A DNA stretch of 64,000 nt, from contig NZ_CP150662.1 in assembly GCF_038024125.1 (NCBI RefSeq), positions 1,381,501 through 1,445,500 on the forward strand, given 5' to 3'. Origin of the DNA: Polaribacter gangjinensis (lineage in GTDB: Bacteria; Bacteroidota; Bacteroidia; Flavobacteriales; Flavobacteriaceae). Positions 1 through 8,498 of this stretch are shown piece after piece. The position numbers were made by a program, and so were the translations under genes. Positions within the stretch are counted from its first letter, which is position 1, and each line of letters begins with the position of its first letter. The notes beneath the pieces were generated by a model, which was given only the letters and a program-made list of their open reading frames with translations, ran no database searches and was not told the origin of the DNA.

Positions 1-184
1 CATTTCCTTTATTAGCAAAAACAGTATCTTGTCTAATCGTAAGTTCGGTTGCTAAAGCTTTGTATTTTTTCGCCTGAAAATATTGAATATCAATAAGTTG
101 AATCACTATTGCAATAAAAAAAATAGTCATAAAGGCTCCTATCCAAAGAACTTTTTGTATAATATTTTTTTTATGAGTTGCCAA
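1..184 (-). CDS. ftsI: FtsI/PBP3 division transpeptidase, N-terminal part
   Basis: This is the 5' end of a gene that leaves the window at base 1. The visible 61 residues are a short basic cytoplasmic stretch, one transmembrane segment (about residues 12-27) and a periplasmic start ending in RQDTVFANKGN, the usual entry into a class B penicillin-binding protein. The start is a TTG at 184, six bases after the FtsL-like gene. The next in-frame ATG at 130 would begin inside the membrane segment, so TTG is preferred. By position after mraZ-rsmH-ftsL it should be the septal peptidoglycan transpeptidase. The catalytic domain is outside the window, so identity rests on the N-terminus and synteny. Confidence 0.8.
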   Translation of the reverse strand, partial: MATHKKNIIQKVLWIGAFMTIFFIAIVIQLIDIQYFQAKKYKALATELTIRQDTVFANKGN

Positions 185-190
185 GGTGTA

Positions 191-517
191 TTATTTTTTT
201 TGAGTTACTTTAATTATTTTAGGTGGTGTTTCTGATGGTTTTAACCCAATTTTTAAGGCTTTTTCTCTGATGGTTGATTCCATTTTGGTTCGCATTAAAA
301 TGGTCCCAATATCAATATGTTCAGCTCTTAATTCTCGTTTCTTTTTATTTAATTCAGAAATTTTAACACCTTTTCTATCAATATTATGCGCACTTGAAAT
401 CATGATTAACAACAACACAACCACAAAAATGATGATGCGCCAGTTATTAAATGAGGATTCATCCGTTAAAAAACTTCCACGAAGAAAATCGTAAATATTT
501 TTTCTTTTTGTTTCCAT
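191..517 (-). CDS. ftsL: FtsL-like cell division protein
   Basis: A 108-residue bitopic protein with a basic cytoplasmic N-terminus, one transmembrane helix at about residues 27-42 and a periplasmic segment (about 50-85) rich in K, E, L and R, the right size and layout for FtsL. FtsL sequences are poorly conserved, so the call rests on topology and on its place between rsmH (3 bases upstream) and ftsI (6 bases downstream). Its expected role is to join the FtsQLB complex that activates septal peptidoglycan synthesis. Confidence 0.75.
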   Translation of the reverse strand: METKRKNIYDFLRGSFLTDESSFNNWRIIIFVVVLLLIMISSAHNIDRKGVKISELNKKKRELRAEHIDIGTILMRTKMESTIREKALKIGLKPSETPPKIIKVTQKK

Positions 518-520
518 ATC

Positions 521-1426
521 TTACTTTTTCAAAGTTGCAATTCTCAATTTTGCACTTCTAGCTCTATTATTTTGTTTAATTTCCGCGTTTGATGGCACAA
601 TTAATTTTCCAACTTTTTTTAAAGGCTCATTTGTATTGCCAAATATGTCTTTTTCCAATTCTCCAGAAAACATTCCTGAATTGATAAATCTCTTTACCAA
701 TCTATCTTCTAAAGAATGGTATGAAATGATACTTAATCGTCCATTTTCATTTAATAAATTGGGAGTTTGACTTAAAAATTCTTTCAAAGCTTCCAATTCT
801 TCATTCACTTCAATTCGAAAAGCTTGATAGATTTGCGCCAATATTTTGTGTTCTTTTGCTTTTGGCAAATACTTTTCCAACACTTTTTTTAGTTGAAAAC
901 TCGTATCAATTTTTTCTTTTTCTCGCTCTTCAACAATGGTTTTTGCAATGCTTTTTGCATTTCTTAATTCGCCATACAAAAACAATATTTCAGAAAGTTT
1001 TTCTTCAGAATATTTATTGATGATATGTTTGGCAGAAATTTTCGATTTTTGATTCATTCTCATATCTAAATCTCCATCAAAACGTGTTGAAAAACCTCTT
1101 GAAGCTTCATCAAATTGATGAGAAGAGACGCCCAAATCAGCTAAAATTCCATCTACTTTTTTGATTCCGTAAAAACGTAAATAGCGCGAAATGAATCTGA
1201 AATTTTCTGGAATCAACACAAATCGTTCATCATCAATCTTATTTTGCAATGCATCTGCATCCTGATCAAAAGCAACTAATTTTCCTTTTTCGCCCAAATG
1301 ATTTAAAATCTCTCTTGAATGTCCACCTCCACCAAAAGTAACATCCACATAAATGCCATCTTTTTTGATTGACAGCGCTTGAACGCTTTCGTGTAATAAA
1401 ACTGGATTATGATAACTCATCTGCAT
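521..1426 (-). CDS. rsmH: 16S rRNA (cytosine(1402)-N(4))-methyltransferase RsmH
   Basis: 301 residues, the usual family length. The N-terminus reads YHNPVLLHESVQAL, followed by the SAM-binding glycine loop DVTFGGGGHS at about residues 28-37, and later SYHSLEDRLVKRF near residue 235, all hallmarks of RsmH/MraW. It methylates N4 of C1402 in the 30S P site. Its start lies inside the end of mraZ (20-base overlap), so the two are translationally linked in the division operon. Confidence 0.97.
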   Translation of the reverse strand: MQMSYHNPVLLHESVQALSIKKDGIYVDVTFGGGGHSREILNHLGEKGKLVAFDQDADALQNKIDDERFVLIPENFRFISRYLRFYGIKKVDGILADLGVSSHQFDEASRGFSTRFDGDLDMRMNQKSKISAKHIINKYSEEKLSEILFLYGELRNAKSIAKTIVEEREKEKIDTSFQLKKVLEKYLPKAKEHKILAQIYQAFRIEVNEELEALKEFLSQTPNLLNENGRLSIISYHSLEDRLVKRFINSGMFSGELEKDIFGNTNEPLKKVGKLIVPSNAEIKQNNRARSAKLRIATLKK

Positions 1427-1874
1427 TGGTATTTCCCATTACTTCTTCAGCTAAATCAGCAAAATCATTAGCTGCTTCGTCAATGGCTTTTTCATAATTC
1501 GTTTTATCCCAAATCTCAATAATATTTACAGATGAAGCCATTACAACTTCCTTGTCTATCTTAGCGAAATCGCATAATTCTTTTGGAATTAGTATTCTTC
1601 CTAAAGCATCTGCTTCTACGATTTTTACACCTGCTGTAAATCTTCTTATAAAGTCATTATTTTTCTTGTTGAATCGATTCAATTTGTTGATTTTTTCCAT
1701 CATCAAATTCCACTCTTTCATTGGATAGAGTTCCAAACAAGGTTGAAAAACGGCTCTTTTTACTACAAAACCTTCCTCAAAAACAGGCGATAACTGCTTT
1801 TTAAAAGCAGCCGAAAACATCACCCTTCCTTTGGTGTCTGCTTTGCATTCGTATGTTCCAATGAGATGTATCAC
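1407..1874 (-). CDS. mraZ: Transcriptional regulator / division-cluster protein MraZ
   Basis: 155 residues with two AbrB-like swapped-hairpin units, marked by DTKGR at residues 13-17 and DALGR at 89-93. MraZ is the first gene of the division cluster and in studied bacteria binds DNA direct repeats in front of its own gene. The start is a GTG at 1874 giving the normal N-terminus before GTYECK; no better ATG exists. A triple 10-bp repeat matching known MraZ boxes lies 37-62 bases upstream, so autoregulation is expected. Confidence 0.95.
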   Translation of the reverse strand: MIHLIGTYECKADTKGRVMFSAAFKKQLSPVFEEGFVVKRAVFQPCLELYPMKEWNLMMEKINKLNRFNKKNNDFIRRFTAGVKIVEADALGRILIPKELCDFAKIDKEVVMASSVNIIEIWDKTNYEKAIDEAANDFADLAEEVMGNTNADELS

Positions 1875-1893
1875 GTAAAAAATAATTTAACAT

Positions 1894-1901
1894 CAAAAAT
1901 A
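1894..1901 (-). promoter_or_regulatory. -7 promoter element of the mraZ operon
   Basis: On the minus strand the sequence is TATTTTTG, matching TAnnTTTG, 20 bases before the mraZ GTG. The place for a -33 element is occupied by the MraZ box repeats. Confidence 0.6.
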
Positions 1902-1910
1902 TATAAATTT

Positions 1911-1936
1911 TACCACTTTTTACCACTTTTTACCAC
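1911..1936 (-). promoter_or_regulatory. MraZ box: three 10-bp direct repeats
   Basis: The plus strand reads TACCACTTTT twice and then TACCAC, so the minus strand carries three copies of GTGGTAAAAA in exact 10-base register. This fits MraZ operators, which are direct repeats with a period of about 10 bases (TGGG cores in Escherichia coli, AAAGTG cores in Mollicutes). The repeats cover the -33 region of the putative promoter at 1894-1901, which suggests direct autorepression. Binding itself is inferred. Confidence 0.8.
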
Positions 1937-2042
1937 ATTGTTAATAAATAATTAAAATTCCCTTTATTTTGGGGTATTTTTACCCTGTTAAAAACCTTGT
2001 TTCACTTAATGCAAAAAGAATTTCTATGTAATAAAAAAAACC

Positions 2043-2050
2043 TACATTTG
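2043..2050 (+). promoter_or_regulatory. -7 promoter element of the hydrolase-engB operon
   Basis: TACATTTG, a full match to TAnnTTTG, 26 bases before the ATG at 2077. It is divergent from the mraZ promoter. Confidence 0.55.
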
Positions 2051-2076
2051 CGAAAAGTGAAACCAAACAAAACTCA

Positions 2077-2841
2077 ATGACTGACAAGTTAAAAACTGAA
2101 GGAAAGTTTACATATGCAGAAGCTGGAGAAGGACCTGCAATCATTGTTTTACATGGATTAATGGGTGCTTTAAGTAATTTTGAAGCTACTTTTAATTACT
2201 TTTCTAACAATGGTTACAAAGTTTTGATACCTGAATTACCTTTATACTCATTGCCGCTTTTAAAGACTAATGTGAAAAATTTAGCATTGTTTTTGAAAGA
2301 TTTTTTAGCTCATAAAAAAATTGATAAAGCAATTTTATTAGGAAATTCGTTAGGTGGTCATATTGCACTATATTTTACAAAACATTACAAAGGAAAAGTG
2401 AGTGCTTTAGTGCTTACAGGAAGTTCTGGTTTGTACGAAAAAGCAATGGGAGATAGTTTCCCAAAAAGAGGAAATTACGAATATATTGAGCAAAAAGCGA
2501 GAGCTGTTTTCTACAATCCTGAGGTTGCAACCAAAGAAATTGTTGATGGCGTTTATGCCATTGTAAATAACAGAAACACGGTTTTAAAAACTTTGGCAAT
2601 TGCCAAAAGCGCCATTCGCCATAATATGGCAAACGATTTACCTGAAATGAAACAACCAACTTGCATTATTTGGGGAAAACAAGACACTGTAACTCCACCT
2701 GAAGTTGCGATTGATTTTCAAAAATTGTTACCTGATGCTGAGCTGTTTTGGATTGATGAATGTGGTCATGCTGCCATGATGGAAAAACCTGAAGAGTTCA
2801 ACAAATTTCTTCATAATTGGTTGATTTCTAAAAAAATATAA
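2077..2841 (+). CDS. Alpha/beta hydrolase fold protein
   Basis: 254 residues, no signal peptide. The oxyanion-hole motif LHGLMG lies at residues 25-30 and the nucleophile elbow GNSLGG at 89-94 with Ser91. Asp203 (GKQDTVTPP) and His231 (CGHAAMMEKP) complete a catalytic triad. This is the Pfam Abhydrolase_1 layout shared by esterases, lipases and C-C hydrolases. Substrate cannot be told from the sequence. It is the first gene of a plus-strand run with engB and is divergent from the division cluster. Confidence 0.85.
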   Translation: MTDKLKTEGKFTYAEAGEGPAIIVLHGLMGALSNFEATFNYFSNNGYKVLIPELPLYSLPLLKTNVKNLALFLKDFLAHKKIDKAILLGNSLGGHIALYFTKHYKGKVSALVLTGSSGLYEKAMGDSFPKRGNYEYIEQKARAVFYNPEVATKEIVDGVYAIVNNRNTVLKTLAIAKSAIRHNMANDLPEMKQPTCIIWGKQDTVTPPEVAIDFQKLLPDAELFWIDECGHAAMMEKPEEFNKFLHNWLISKKI

Positions 2842-2882
2842 CACCTTTTTCTTTTTAAAAAAGGAATCTAAAACGTACCGTT

Positions 2883-3494
2883 TTGAAAATAAAATCTGCC
2901 GAATTTGTGATGAGCAACAGTAATGTAATCAATGCTCCCAAAGAACGAATTCCTGAATATGCATTCATTGGAAGATCAAATGTTGGAAAATCATCATTAA
3001 TTAATATGTTGATGGAACGTAAAGACTTGGCAAAAACATCTGGAAAACCAGGAAAAACGCAATTAATCAACCATTTTAAAATCAATGATGAATGGTTTTT
3101 GGTTGATTTACCTGGTTATGGTTACGCTCAAACTTCTAAAAAAAAGCGTACTATTTTTCAGTATTTTATTGAAAATTATTTCAAAGAAAGAGAACAATTG
3201 GTTTGCACTTTTGTACTGATTGATTCTAGACATAATCCTCAAAAAATCGATTTGGAATTCATGCAATTTTTGGGCGAAAATCAATTGCCTTTTTGCATTG
3301 TTTTTACAAAATCTGATAAGTTAAGTGCCAATCAATTGGAAAAACAGTTAACATCTTATAAAAAAGAATTGCTGAATTTTTGGGAACCTTTACCAACTTC
3401 ATTCATTACCTCATCAGAAACTGGTTTCGGGAGAAAAGAATTTTTAGATTTTATTGACAACATCAATAAAAACATGGAGAAAGATTCCAACTAA
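2883..3494 (+). CDS. engB: Ribosome biogenesis GTPase EngB (YihA/YsxC)
   Basis: 203 residues with all GTPase motifs: P-loop GRSNVGKSS (30-38), DLPGYG (75-80, G3), TKSD (142-145, G4) and SSETG near the C-terminus (G5). The start is a TTG at 2883, giving MKIKSAEFVMSN, the usual family N-terminus; an ATG at 2910 would cut off the first conserved strand. EngB assists late 50S assembly. The pseudouridine synthase starts 6 bases downstream. Confidence 0.95.
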   Translation: MKIKSAEFVMSNSNVINAPKERIPEYAFIGRSNVGKSSLINMLMERKDLAKTSGKPGKTQLINHFKINDEWFLVDLPGYGYAQTSKKKRTIFQYFIENYFKEREQLVCTFVLIDSRHNPQKIDLEFMQFLGENQLPFCIVFTKSDKLSANQLEKQLTSYKKELLNFWEPLPTSFITSSETGFGRKEFLDFIDNINKNMEKDSN

Positions 3495-3500
3495 ATTAAA

Positions 3501-4187
3501 ATGCAATCAACCAAAGATAATTTACAGGTTCTTTTTGAAGACAATCATATCATCATTGTCAATAAACGTGCAGGAGATATCACACAAGGTGATAAAACTG
3601 GCGATATTCCTTTGAGTGATGTTGTGAAAGAATATCTGAAAGATAAATATCAAAAAAAAGGAAATGTATTTTTGGGAGTTGTACATCGTTTAGACAGACC
3701 AACATCTGGAGTGATTATTTTCGCTAAAACTTCCAAATCTTTGGAACGATTGAACAAAATGTTACGAGATAAAAAAATACAAAAAACCTATTGGGCTGTT
3801 GTAAAAAATCATCCAGAAAAAGAGAAAGACACACTTATCAATTTCTTGAAAAAGAATCCAACAAACAATAAATCTGCTGTTTACAATCACGAAATAAAAG
3901 ATTCCAAAAAAGCAGTATTACATTATCAATTGTTAAAAAAATTAGACAATTATTCCTTGTTAGAAATTGATTTGGAAACTGGCAGACATCACCAAATTCG
4001 TTCGCAATTATCGGCTATTGGATTTCCGATAAAAGGTGATTTAAAATATGGTTTTCCAAGATCCAATAAAGATGCAAGTATTCATTTGCATGCCCGTAAA
4101 ATTGAGTTTCAACATCCTGTATCTAAAGAACTTATAAGTATTATAGCTCCAACTCCAAATGATGTTATTTGGAACGAATGCAACTAA
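3501..4187 (+). CDS. RluA-family pseudouridine synthase
   Basis: 228 residues containing the catalytic motif HRLDRPTSG at 62-70, with Asp65 the expected nucleophile, and the later ETGRHHQIRSQL substrate motif. There is no S4 domain ahead of the catalytic domain, so it is a short RluA/RluC-type enzyme. It isomerises uridine in rRNA or tRNA; the site cannot be assigned. It is probably co-transcribed with engB (6-base gap), fitting a ribosome-maturation pair. Confidence 0.9.
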   Translation: MQSTKDNLQVLFEDNHIIIVNKRAGDITQGDKTGDIPLSDVVKEYLKDKYQKKGNVFLGVVHRLDRPTSGVIIFAKTSKSLERLNKMLRDKKIQKTYWAVVKNHPEKEKDTLINFLKKNPTNNKSAVYNHEIKDSKKAVLHYQLLKKLDNYSLLEIDLETGRHHQIRSQLSAIGFPIKGDLKYGFPRSNKDASIHLHARKIEFQHPVSKELISIIAPTPNDVIWNECN

Positions 4188-4216
4188 TCAGTATCTTTAG
4201 AATCATTTTTTGGGAT

Positions 4217-5278
4217 ATGAAAGCATTAAAATATTTTTCGATACTTATTTTGCCCATTGTTGTGTGGGTTTCTTTCACAAACAAAGGTTGGTTAACACAT
4301 TTACCTGCCATTATTTTCTTTGGATTTGTACCGCTTTTGGAGTTTTTTATCAAACCAAATACGTCAAATTTTTCTGTTGAAGAAGAGCAAGCAGAAAAAG
4401 AAAATAAGTTATATACCTATCTTTTATACCTCACTTTACCAATTCAAATTGGTTTTTTAATTTTCTTTTTTTATATCATTCAAGAGCCACTTTCAAATTC
4501 GGAATTGGCTGGAAGAATTTTTGCCATGGGAATTATGTGTGGTGTAATTGGTATTAATGTTGGTCACGAATTGGGTCATAGAAACAATCGTTTTGACGAA
4601 TTTATTGGCGAAATTTTATTGTTAACATCGCTCAATACGCATTTTTTGCCTTATCATAATGGAGGTCATCATTACAATGTGGCAACTCCTGAAGACGCTG
4701 CAACAGCAAGAAAAAATGAAATTTTATACCTTTTTTGGATTCGTTCTCATTTTTCGAGTTATGTAGAAGCTTGGAAATTAGAAAATAAGAGAATGCGTGA
4801 AGAAAATCGTTCTTGGTTTCACTATCAAAATAGAATGCTTATCTATACTATTTGCAATATTTTATTATTGAGTTTCATTTTCTTTTTCTTCGGAAAATTC
4901 GTGTTGCTATGTTTTATTGCTGCTGCAGTTTCTGGCATCATCATGTTAGAAACCGTAAATTATATTGAACATTATGGTTTGTTGCGGAACAAAAACGAAT
5001 TTGGGCGATATGAAAAAGTAAAAAGAAATCACTCTTGGAATTCAAATCATCAAGTTGGACAAGTGTTGTTGTTCAATTTATCACGTCATTCAGACCATCA
5101 TTACAATGGCAGCAAACATTATCAGTTATTGAAAAGCTTGCCAGAAAGTCCGCAAATGCCAACAGGTTATCCAGGAATGATGTTATTATCACTTTTTCCT
5201 CCTTTATGGTTTTGGGTGATGAATAAAAGAATTAAGAAATTTATATTTTTAGAAATAAAAAATAAAAATACTGAATAA
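4217..5278 (+). CDS. alkB: AlkB-type membrane alkane 1-monooxygenase
   Basis: 353 residues from the ATG at 4217; an in-frame ATG at 4178 and TTG at 4169 overlap the previous gene and are less likely. It is a multi-helix membrane protein carrying the histidine boxes of non-haem di-iron AlkB hydroxylases: HELGHR (117-122), HNGGHH followed by VATPEDAA (147-161), NYIEHYG (248-254) and HSDHH (291-295). AlkB oxidises the terminal methyl of medium-chain alkanes using rubredoxin electrons. No rubredoxin or rubredoxin reductase gene is nearby. Related membrane hydroxylases act on other chains, so the substrate is not certain. Confidence 0.9.
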   Translation: MKALKYFSILILPIVVWVSFTNKGWLTHLPAIIFFGFVPLLEFFIKPNTSNFSVEEEQAEKENKLYTYLLYLTLPIQIGFLIFFFYIIQEPLSNSELAGRIFAMGIMCGVIGINVGHELGHRNNRFDEFIGEILLLTSLNTHFLPYHNGGHHYNVATPEDAATARKNEILYLFWIRSHFSSYVEAWKLENKRMREENRSWFHYQNRMLIYTICNILLLSFIFFFFGKFVLLCFIAAAVSGIIMLETVNYIEHYGLLRNKNEFGRYEKVKRNHSWNSNHQVGQVLLFNLSRHSDHHYNGSKHYQLLKSLPESPQMPTGYPGMMLLSLFPPLWFWVMNKRIKKFIFLEIKNKNTE

Positions 5279-5292
5279 TCAATATATCAAAA

Positions 5293-6030
5293 ATGAATCA
5301 AGAAAAAACGGTTTCTGAAGCCATACATTTCAGACGATCTGTACGTGTGTATGATGCTGAAAAAACGATTGATACTTTAGTTGTGAAAAAATGCATTGAA
5401 CAAGCTTCTTTGGCACCAAATAGTAGCAATATGCAATTGTGGGAATTTTATCACATCACTTCTAAAGACGTTATTGCACAAATTGCTCCGTTTTGTTTCA
5501 ACCAAAATGCTGCTAGAACAGCACAACAATTAGTAGTTTTTGTCACTAGAAAAGATTTATGGAAAAAAAGAGCAAAAGCAAATTTGTCTTTTATGGATCA
5601 AAATTTTGGAGCGAATAAACCAAAATCTGAACAATCTAAAAGAGAAAAAGTTGCCAGAAATTATTATGGAAAACTGATTCCATTTACCTATGCTGATTTT
5701 TTAGGAATTTTCGGGTATTTAAAGTTTTTACTTTTTTCACTTGTTGGAATTTTTAGACCAATTTACAGAGAAGTTCGCAATAGTGATATGCGCATTGTGG
5801 CACACAAAACTTGTGGTTTGGCAGCACAAACCTTTATGCTTTCTATGGCAGCAGCAGGTTATGACACGTGTCCAATGGAGGGTTCTGATACCTTGCGTGT
5901 AAAAAAATTGTTGGGCTTGCCTTTTGGCGCAGAAATAAATATGATTGTTTCTTGCGGCATCAGAAAACCTGAAGGTGTTTACGGAGAACGTTTTCGAATT
6001 CCTTTTGAGGAAGTTTATAAACAAGTTTAA
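5293..6030 (+). CDS. Nitroreductase family oxidoreductase
   Basis: 245 residues. RRSVRVYD at 14-21 is the typical N-terminal FMN-phosphate contact, followed by APNSSNMQLWEF, and the C-terminal part GYDTCPMEGSD and NMIVSCGIRKPEG completes the Nfn/NTR fold. These FMN enzymes reduce nitro groups, quinones or enones with NAD(P)H. It starts 14 bases after alkB and may share its transcript. Its stop faces the penicillin acylase stop across 12 bases. Confidence 0.85.
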   Translation: MNQEKTVSEAIHFRRSVRVYDAEKTIDTLVVKKCIEQASLAPNSSNMQLWEFYHITSKDVIAQIAPFCFNQNAARTAQQLVVFVTRKDLWKKRAKANLSFMDQNFGANKPKSEQSKREKVARNYYGKLIPFTYADFLGIFGYLKFLLFSLVGIFRPIYREVRNSDMRIVAHKTCGLAAQTFMLSMAAAGYDTCPMEGSDTLRVKKLLGLPFGAEINMIVSCGIRKPEGVYGERFRIPFEEVYKQV

Positions 6031-6042
6031 ATTAAAAATTTG

Positions 6043-8424
6043 CTATTTTTCAGGAACCAAAATCAACACATTTTTCATTTTTTTGATTTCTTCCGCATTT
6101 AAAGCCATTTTGATAAACGCTCCATTCAAGTATTTTTCAGCTTGGTCTTTGTAATGTTTGCTGAATAAATTTCCTGATTGTCCTGTTGGTAAAATCGACA
6201 AACTATTCTCAATATCCGAAAAATCAATCACTCTTCTTGTTGAAGGACCTGCTGTGATTTTGTAAATTCCTGTGCTATCCAATTTAAAAATTTGATTGTT
6301 GATAACCTCATTTCCTCCAATTGTTTGAAATGGACCTACATTGAATAGTTTTCGCAACATACCTCCTGCTTTTCCAATTGGATGCTCATGTTCTACTGAA
6401 ATAACACGTTCCCATTTCCAACTTTCTACATTTTTACCCAATTGATTTTCTAAAAATGAAATCGCATTTTTAAATGATTCTTCTATGATTATTGATCGTG
6501 TTTCTTTAATATTTTTCGTGGTAATATCATCCCACCAAACCGAATTTTCATGATTAATTTGCGATACCAACACTTGATCTTGCAATTGTGAATTTAAAAA
6601 TAATTCAAAGCTTTCACCCAATTCATCTTGGTAAGTTGCCGCTAAAAACTCATACAAAAATCGATTGTAAATGGTTGGCGCAACAGCATTTTTTAAATGA
6701 TTTCCATCCCATTTTTCTAAAATTGAAAAAGCAGTTTTTTCAGCAATTGACAAGTTAGATTTGTTGATGTTTTTAAGTAAATATTTACTGATTTCTGGTG
6801 TTGTTGATGAAGTAACATCAAACAACATTTTGGCAACATCTTGCTTGGTAAAATCATTTTTATCTTTCAACAAACTCACAATTCTTTTGGCTCTATCTTC
6901 TGGCTGATAGTATCCAGGATACAATTTTCCACGAACAGAATCTGGTTGATTATTCGCAGAAAACACAAAATGTTGACTTGGATTGATGGCTTGCGGATTT
7001 TCTTCAAAAGGTAAAATTTCTAAAATTTCATCTTCGCCAGAAGCACCATTCAAATACATTTTTGATGACAAACCTTCGCGCAATTGATACAATTTTGCAG
7101 AAGCAAACCACGCAATATTATTGTCTGCATCACTATACATCACATTCAAACCTGGAGCGTGAATTTTTTCAGCCGCATTTTTAAATTCTGATAAGGATTT
7201 TGAGTGACTCATTCCATAAGCAACATCCAAGGTTTTGTTTTCCAATTGTGTGTACAACCAATACATGGCAATGGGTTTTTCATCCTGAATATGTTCAACC
7301 AAACCATTCATAATTGGGCCATGTTTGCTAACTTTTACTACAAAAGTAGTATCAGGATTGTCTTTAATTTTAATGGTTTTTGTACGCAATTTATATTTTT
7401 GAAATCCAATTGGAGTTTTGTATTCATTATCATTTTTCGGATTATTTTCTTCTGTGTAAAAATTCAAATCGTCATTTGCTAACATCGTTAAACCATAAGC
7501 CAACTTTTTATTATGACCTAATAAAGGAAAAGGCATCAACGCAATATTGAAACCATATATTTCAAAATCAGGAGTTTTGATGTGATTTTGATACCAAACT
7601 GAGGGTTGAGAAAAACCAATATGAGGATCGTTTGCAAAAATAACTTTGCCATTTTTTGTCTTTTCAGCGCCAATAACCCAAGAATTACTTCCAATAAATG
7701 TAGATACTGGTAAGGTTTTCATAATGTCATTCACAGCAACTGATAAATTGGCTTTGATAGGATTGATTTCTGTTGGAATAATAGTCAAATTCTCATTATA
7801 AGAATTCATCAATTCATTCAAATACGCATCACCCAATTTCTCTTTGATCTCTGTTAATAATGGATCTGTTTTATGCGCCACAGCAAAACTAAAAGCCATG
7901 TATCCAAAAACATTATATACATCTTTAATAGTATATTTTTCTTTTTTTACACCTACCAAAGTAAATTCAATGGGTGTGCTTCCTTCTTCAATAAATTGAT
8001 TGATTCCGTCTAAATATTTTTGAGTTAAAATATATGCTTTTGAACTTTTATCTAAAGTTGCAATCGTGGTTGAAGCAGCTTCTTCAATGCCTAAACCTTT
8101 GAAAAAAACATCTGTTTTTAGTAAATCTTTTCCAAAAATTTCTGACAATCTTCCTGGAGCAATTCTGCGAATCAATTCCATCTGCCACAAACGCTCTTGT
8201 GCATGCAAATATCCCAAAGCAACATAGGCATCTTCTTGATTATTGGCATTGATATGAGGCACACCAAATTCATCAAAATGAACAGCAACTTCCTGAGAAA
8301 GATTTTTGATACTAATTTTTCCATCATAGGTAGGTTTTAGTGAATTTGCATAAATTAAAACGACTATCACTAAAAGAATCAACACGATTCCACTTATTTT
8401 TAAAAATTTTTTTAAATTTTTCAT
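6043..8424 (-). CDS. Penicillin acylase family protein (peptidase S45)
   Basis: 793 residues from the ATG at 8424; a possible start 24 bases upstream only adds a short tail. An N-terminal hydrophobic segment (about residues 9-28) anchors or exports it. It has the S45 Ntn-hydrolase layout: an alpha part, then GSNSWVIG, where autocleavage would expose Ser246 as the beta-chain N-terminal nucleophile, and a long beta part with NDPHIGFSQPSVWYQ. Members cleave penicillin side chains, acyl-homoserine lactones or other amides. The substrate here is unknown, and the gene stands alone. Confidence 0.9.
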   Translation of the reverse strand: MKNLKKFLKISGIVLILLVIVVLIYANSLKPTYDGKISIKNLSQEVAVHFDEFGVPHINANNQEDAYVALGYLHAQERLWQMELIRRIAPGRLSEIFGKDLLKTDVFFKGLGIEEAASTTIATLDKSSKAYILTQKYLDGINQFIEEGSTPIEFTLVGVKKEKYTIKDVYNVFGYMAFSFAVAHKTDPLLTEIKEKLGDAYLNELMNSYNENLTIIPTEINPIKANLSVAVNDIMKTLPVSTFIGSNSWVIGAEKTKNGKVIFANDPHIGFSQPSVWYQNHIKTPDFEIYGFNIALMPFPLLGHNKKLAYGLTMLANDDLNFYTEENNPKNDNEYKTPIGFQKYKLRTKTIKIKDNPDTTFVVKVSKHGPIMNGLVEHIQDEKPIAMYWLYTQLENKTLDVAYGMSHSKSLSEFKNAAEKIHAPGLNVMYSDADNNIAWFASAKLYQLREGLSSKMYLNGASGEDEILEILPFEENPQAINPSQHFVFSANNQPDSVRGKLYPGYYQPEDRAKRIVSLLKDKNDFTKQDVAKMLFDVTSSTTPEISKYLLKNINKSNLSIAEKTAFSILEKWDGNHLKNAVAPTIYNRFLYEFLAATYQDELGESFELFLNSQLQDQVLVSQINHENSVWWDDITTKNIKETRSIIIEESFKNAISFLENQLGKNVESWKWERVISVEHEHPIGKAGGMLRKLFNVGPFQTIGGNEVINNQIFKLDSTGIYKITAGPSTRRVIDFSDIENSLSILPTGQSGNLFSKHYKDQAEKYLNGAFIKMALNAEEIKKMKNVLILVPEK

Positions 8425-8467
8425 CTGGAAAGTTTTTGAACTTGTCAAAGATAACAGATTTAAATCG

Positions 8468-8475
8468 TATTTTTG
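8468..8475 (+). promoter_or_regulatory. -7 promoter element of the DegT/galE operon
   Basis: TATTTTTG, a full TAnnTTTG match, 23 bases before the ATG at 8499. A TTG at 8442-8444 could be the -33 element at the long end of normal spacing. Confidence 0.55.
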
Positions 8476-8498
8476 ATGTTCAAAGAATCTATAGCTAC

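Noticed and set aside
1911..1936. Tandem repeat or CRISPR-like array
   Set aside because: The 10-bp unit without spacers at the mraZ promoter is explained by MraZ boxes.
8340..8498. 53-residue N-terminal extension of the DegT aminotransferase
   Set aside because: It lies upstream of the TATTTTTG promoter box, overlaps the start of the penicillin acylase gene and has no family similarity; the ATG at 8499 gives a standard N-terminus.
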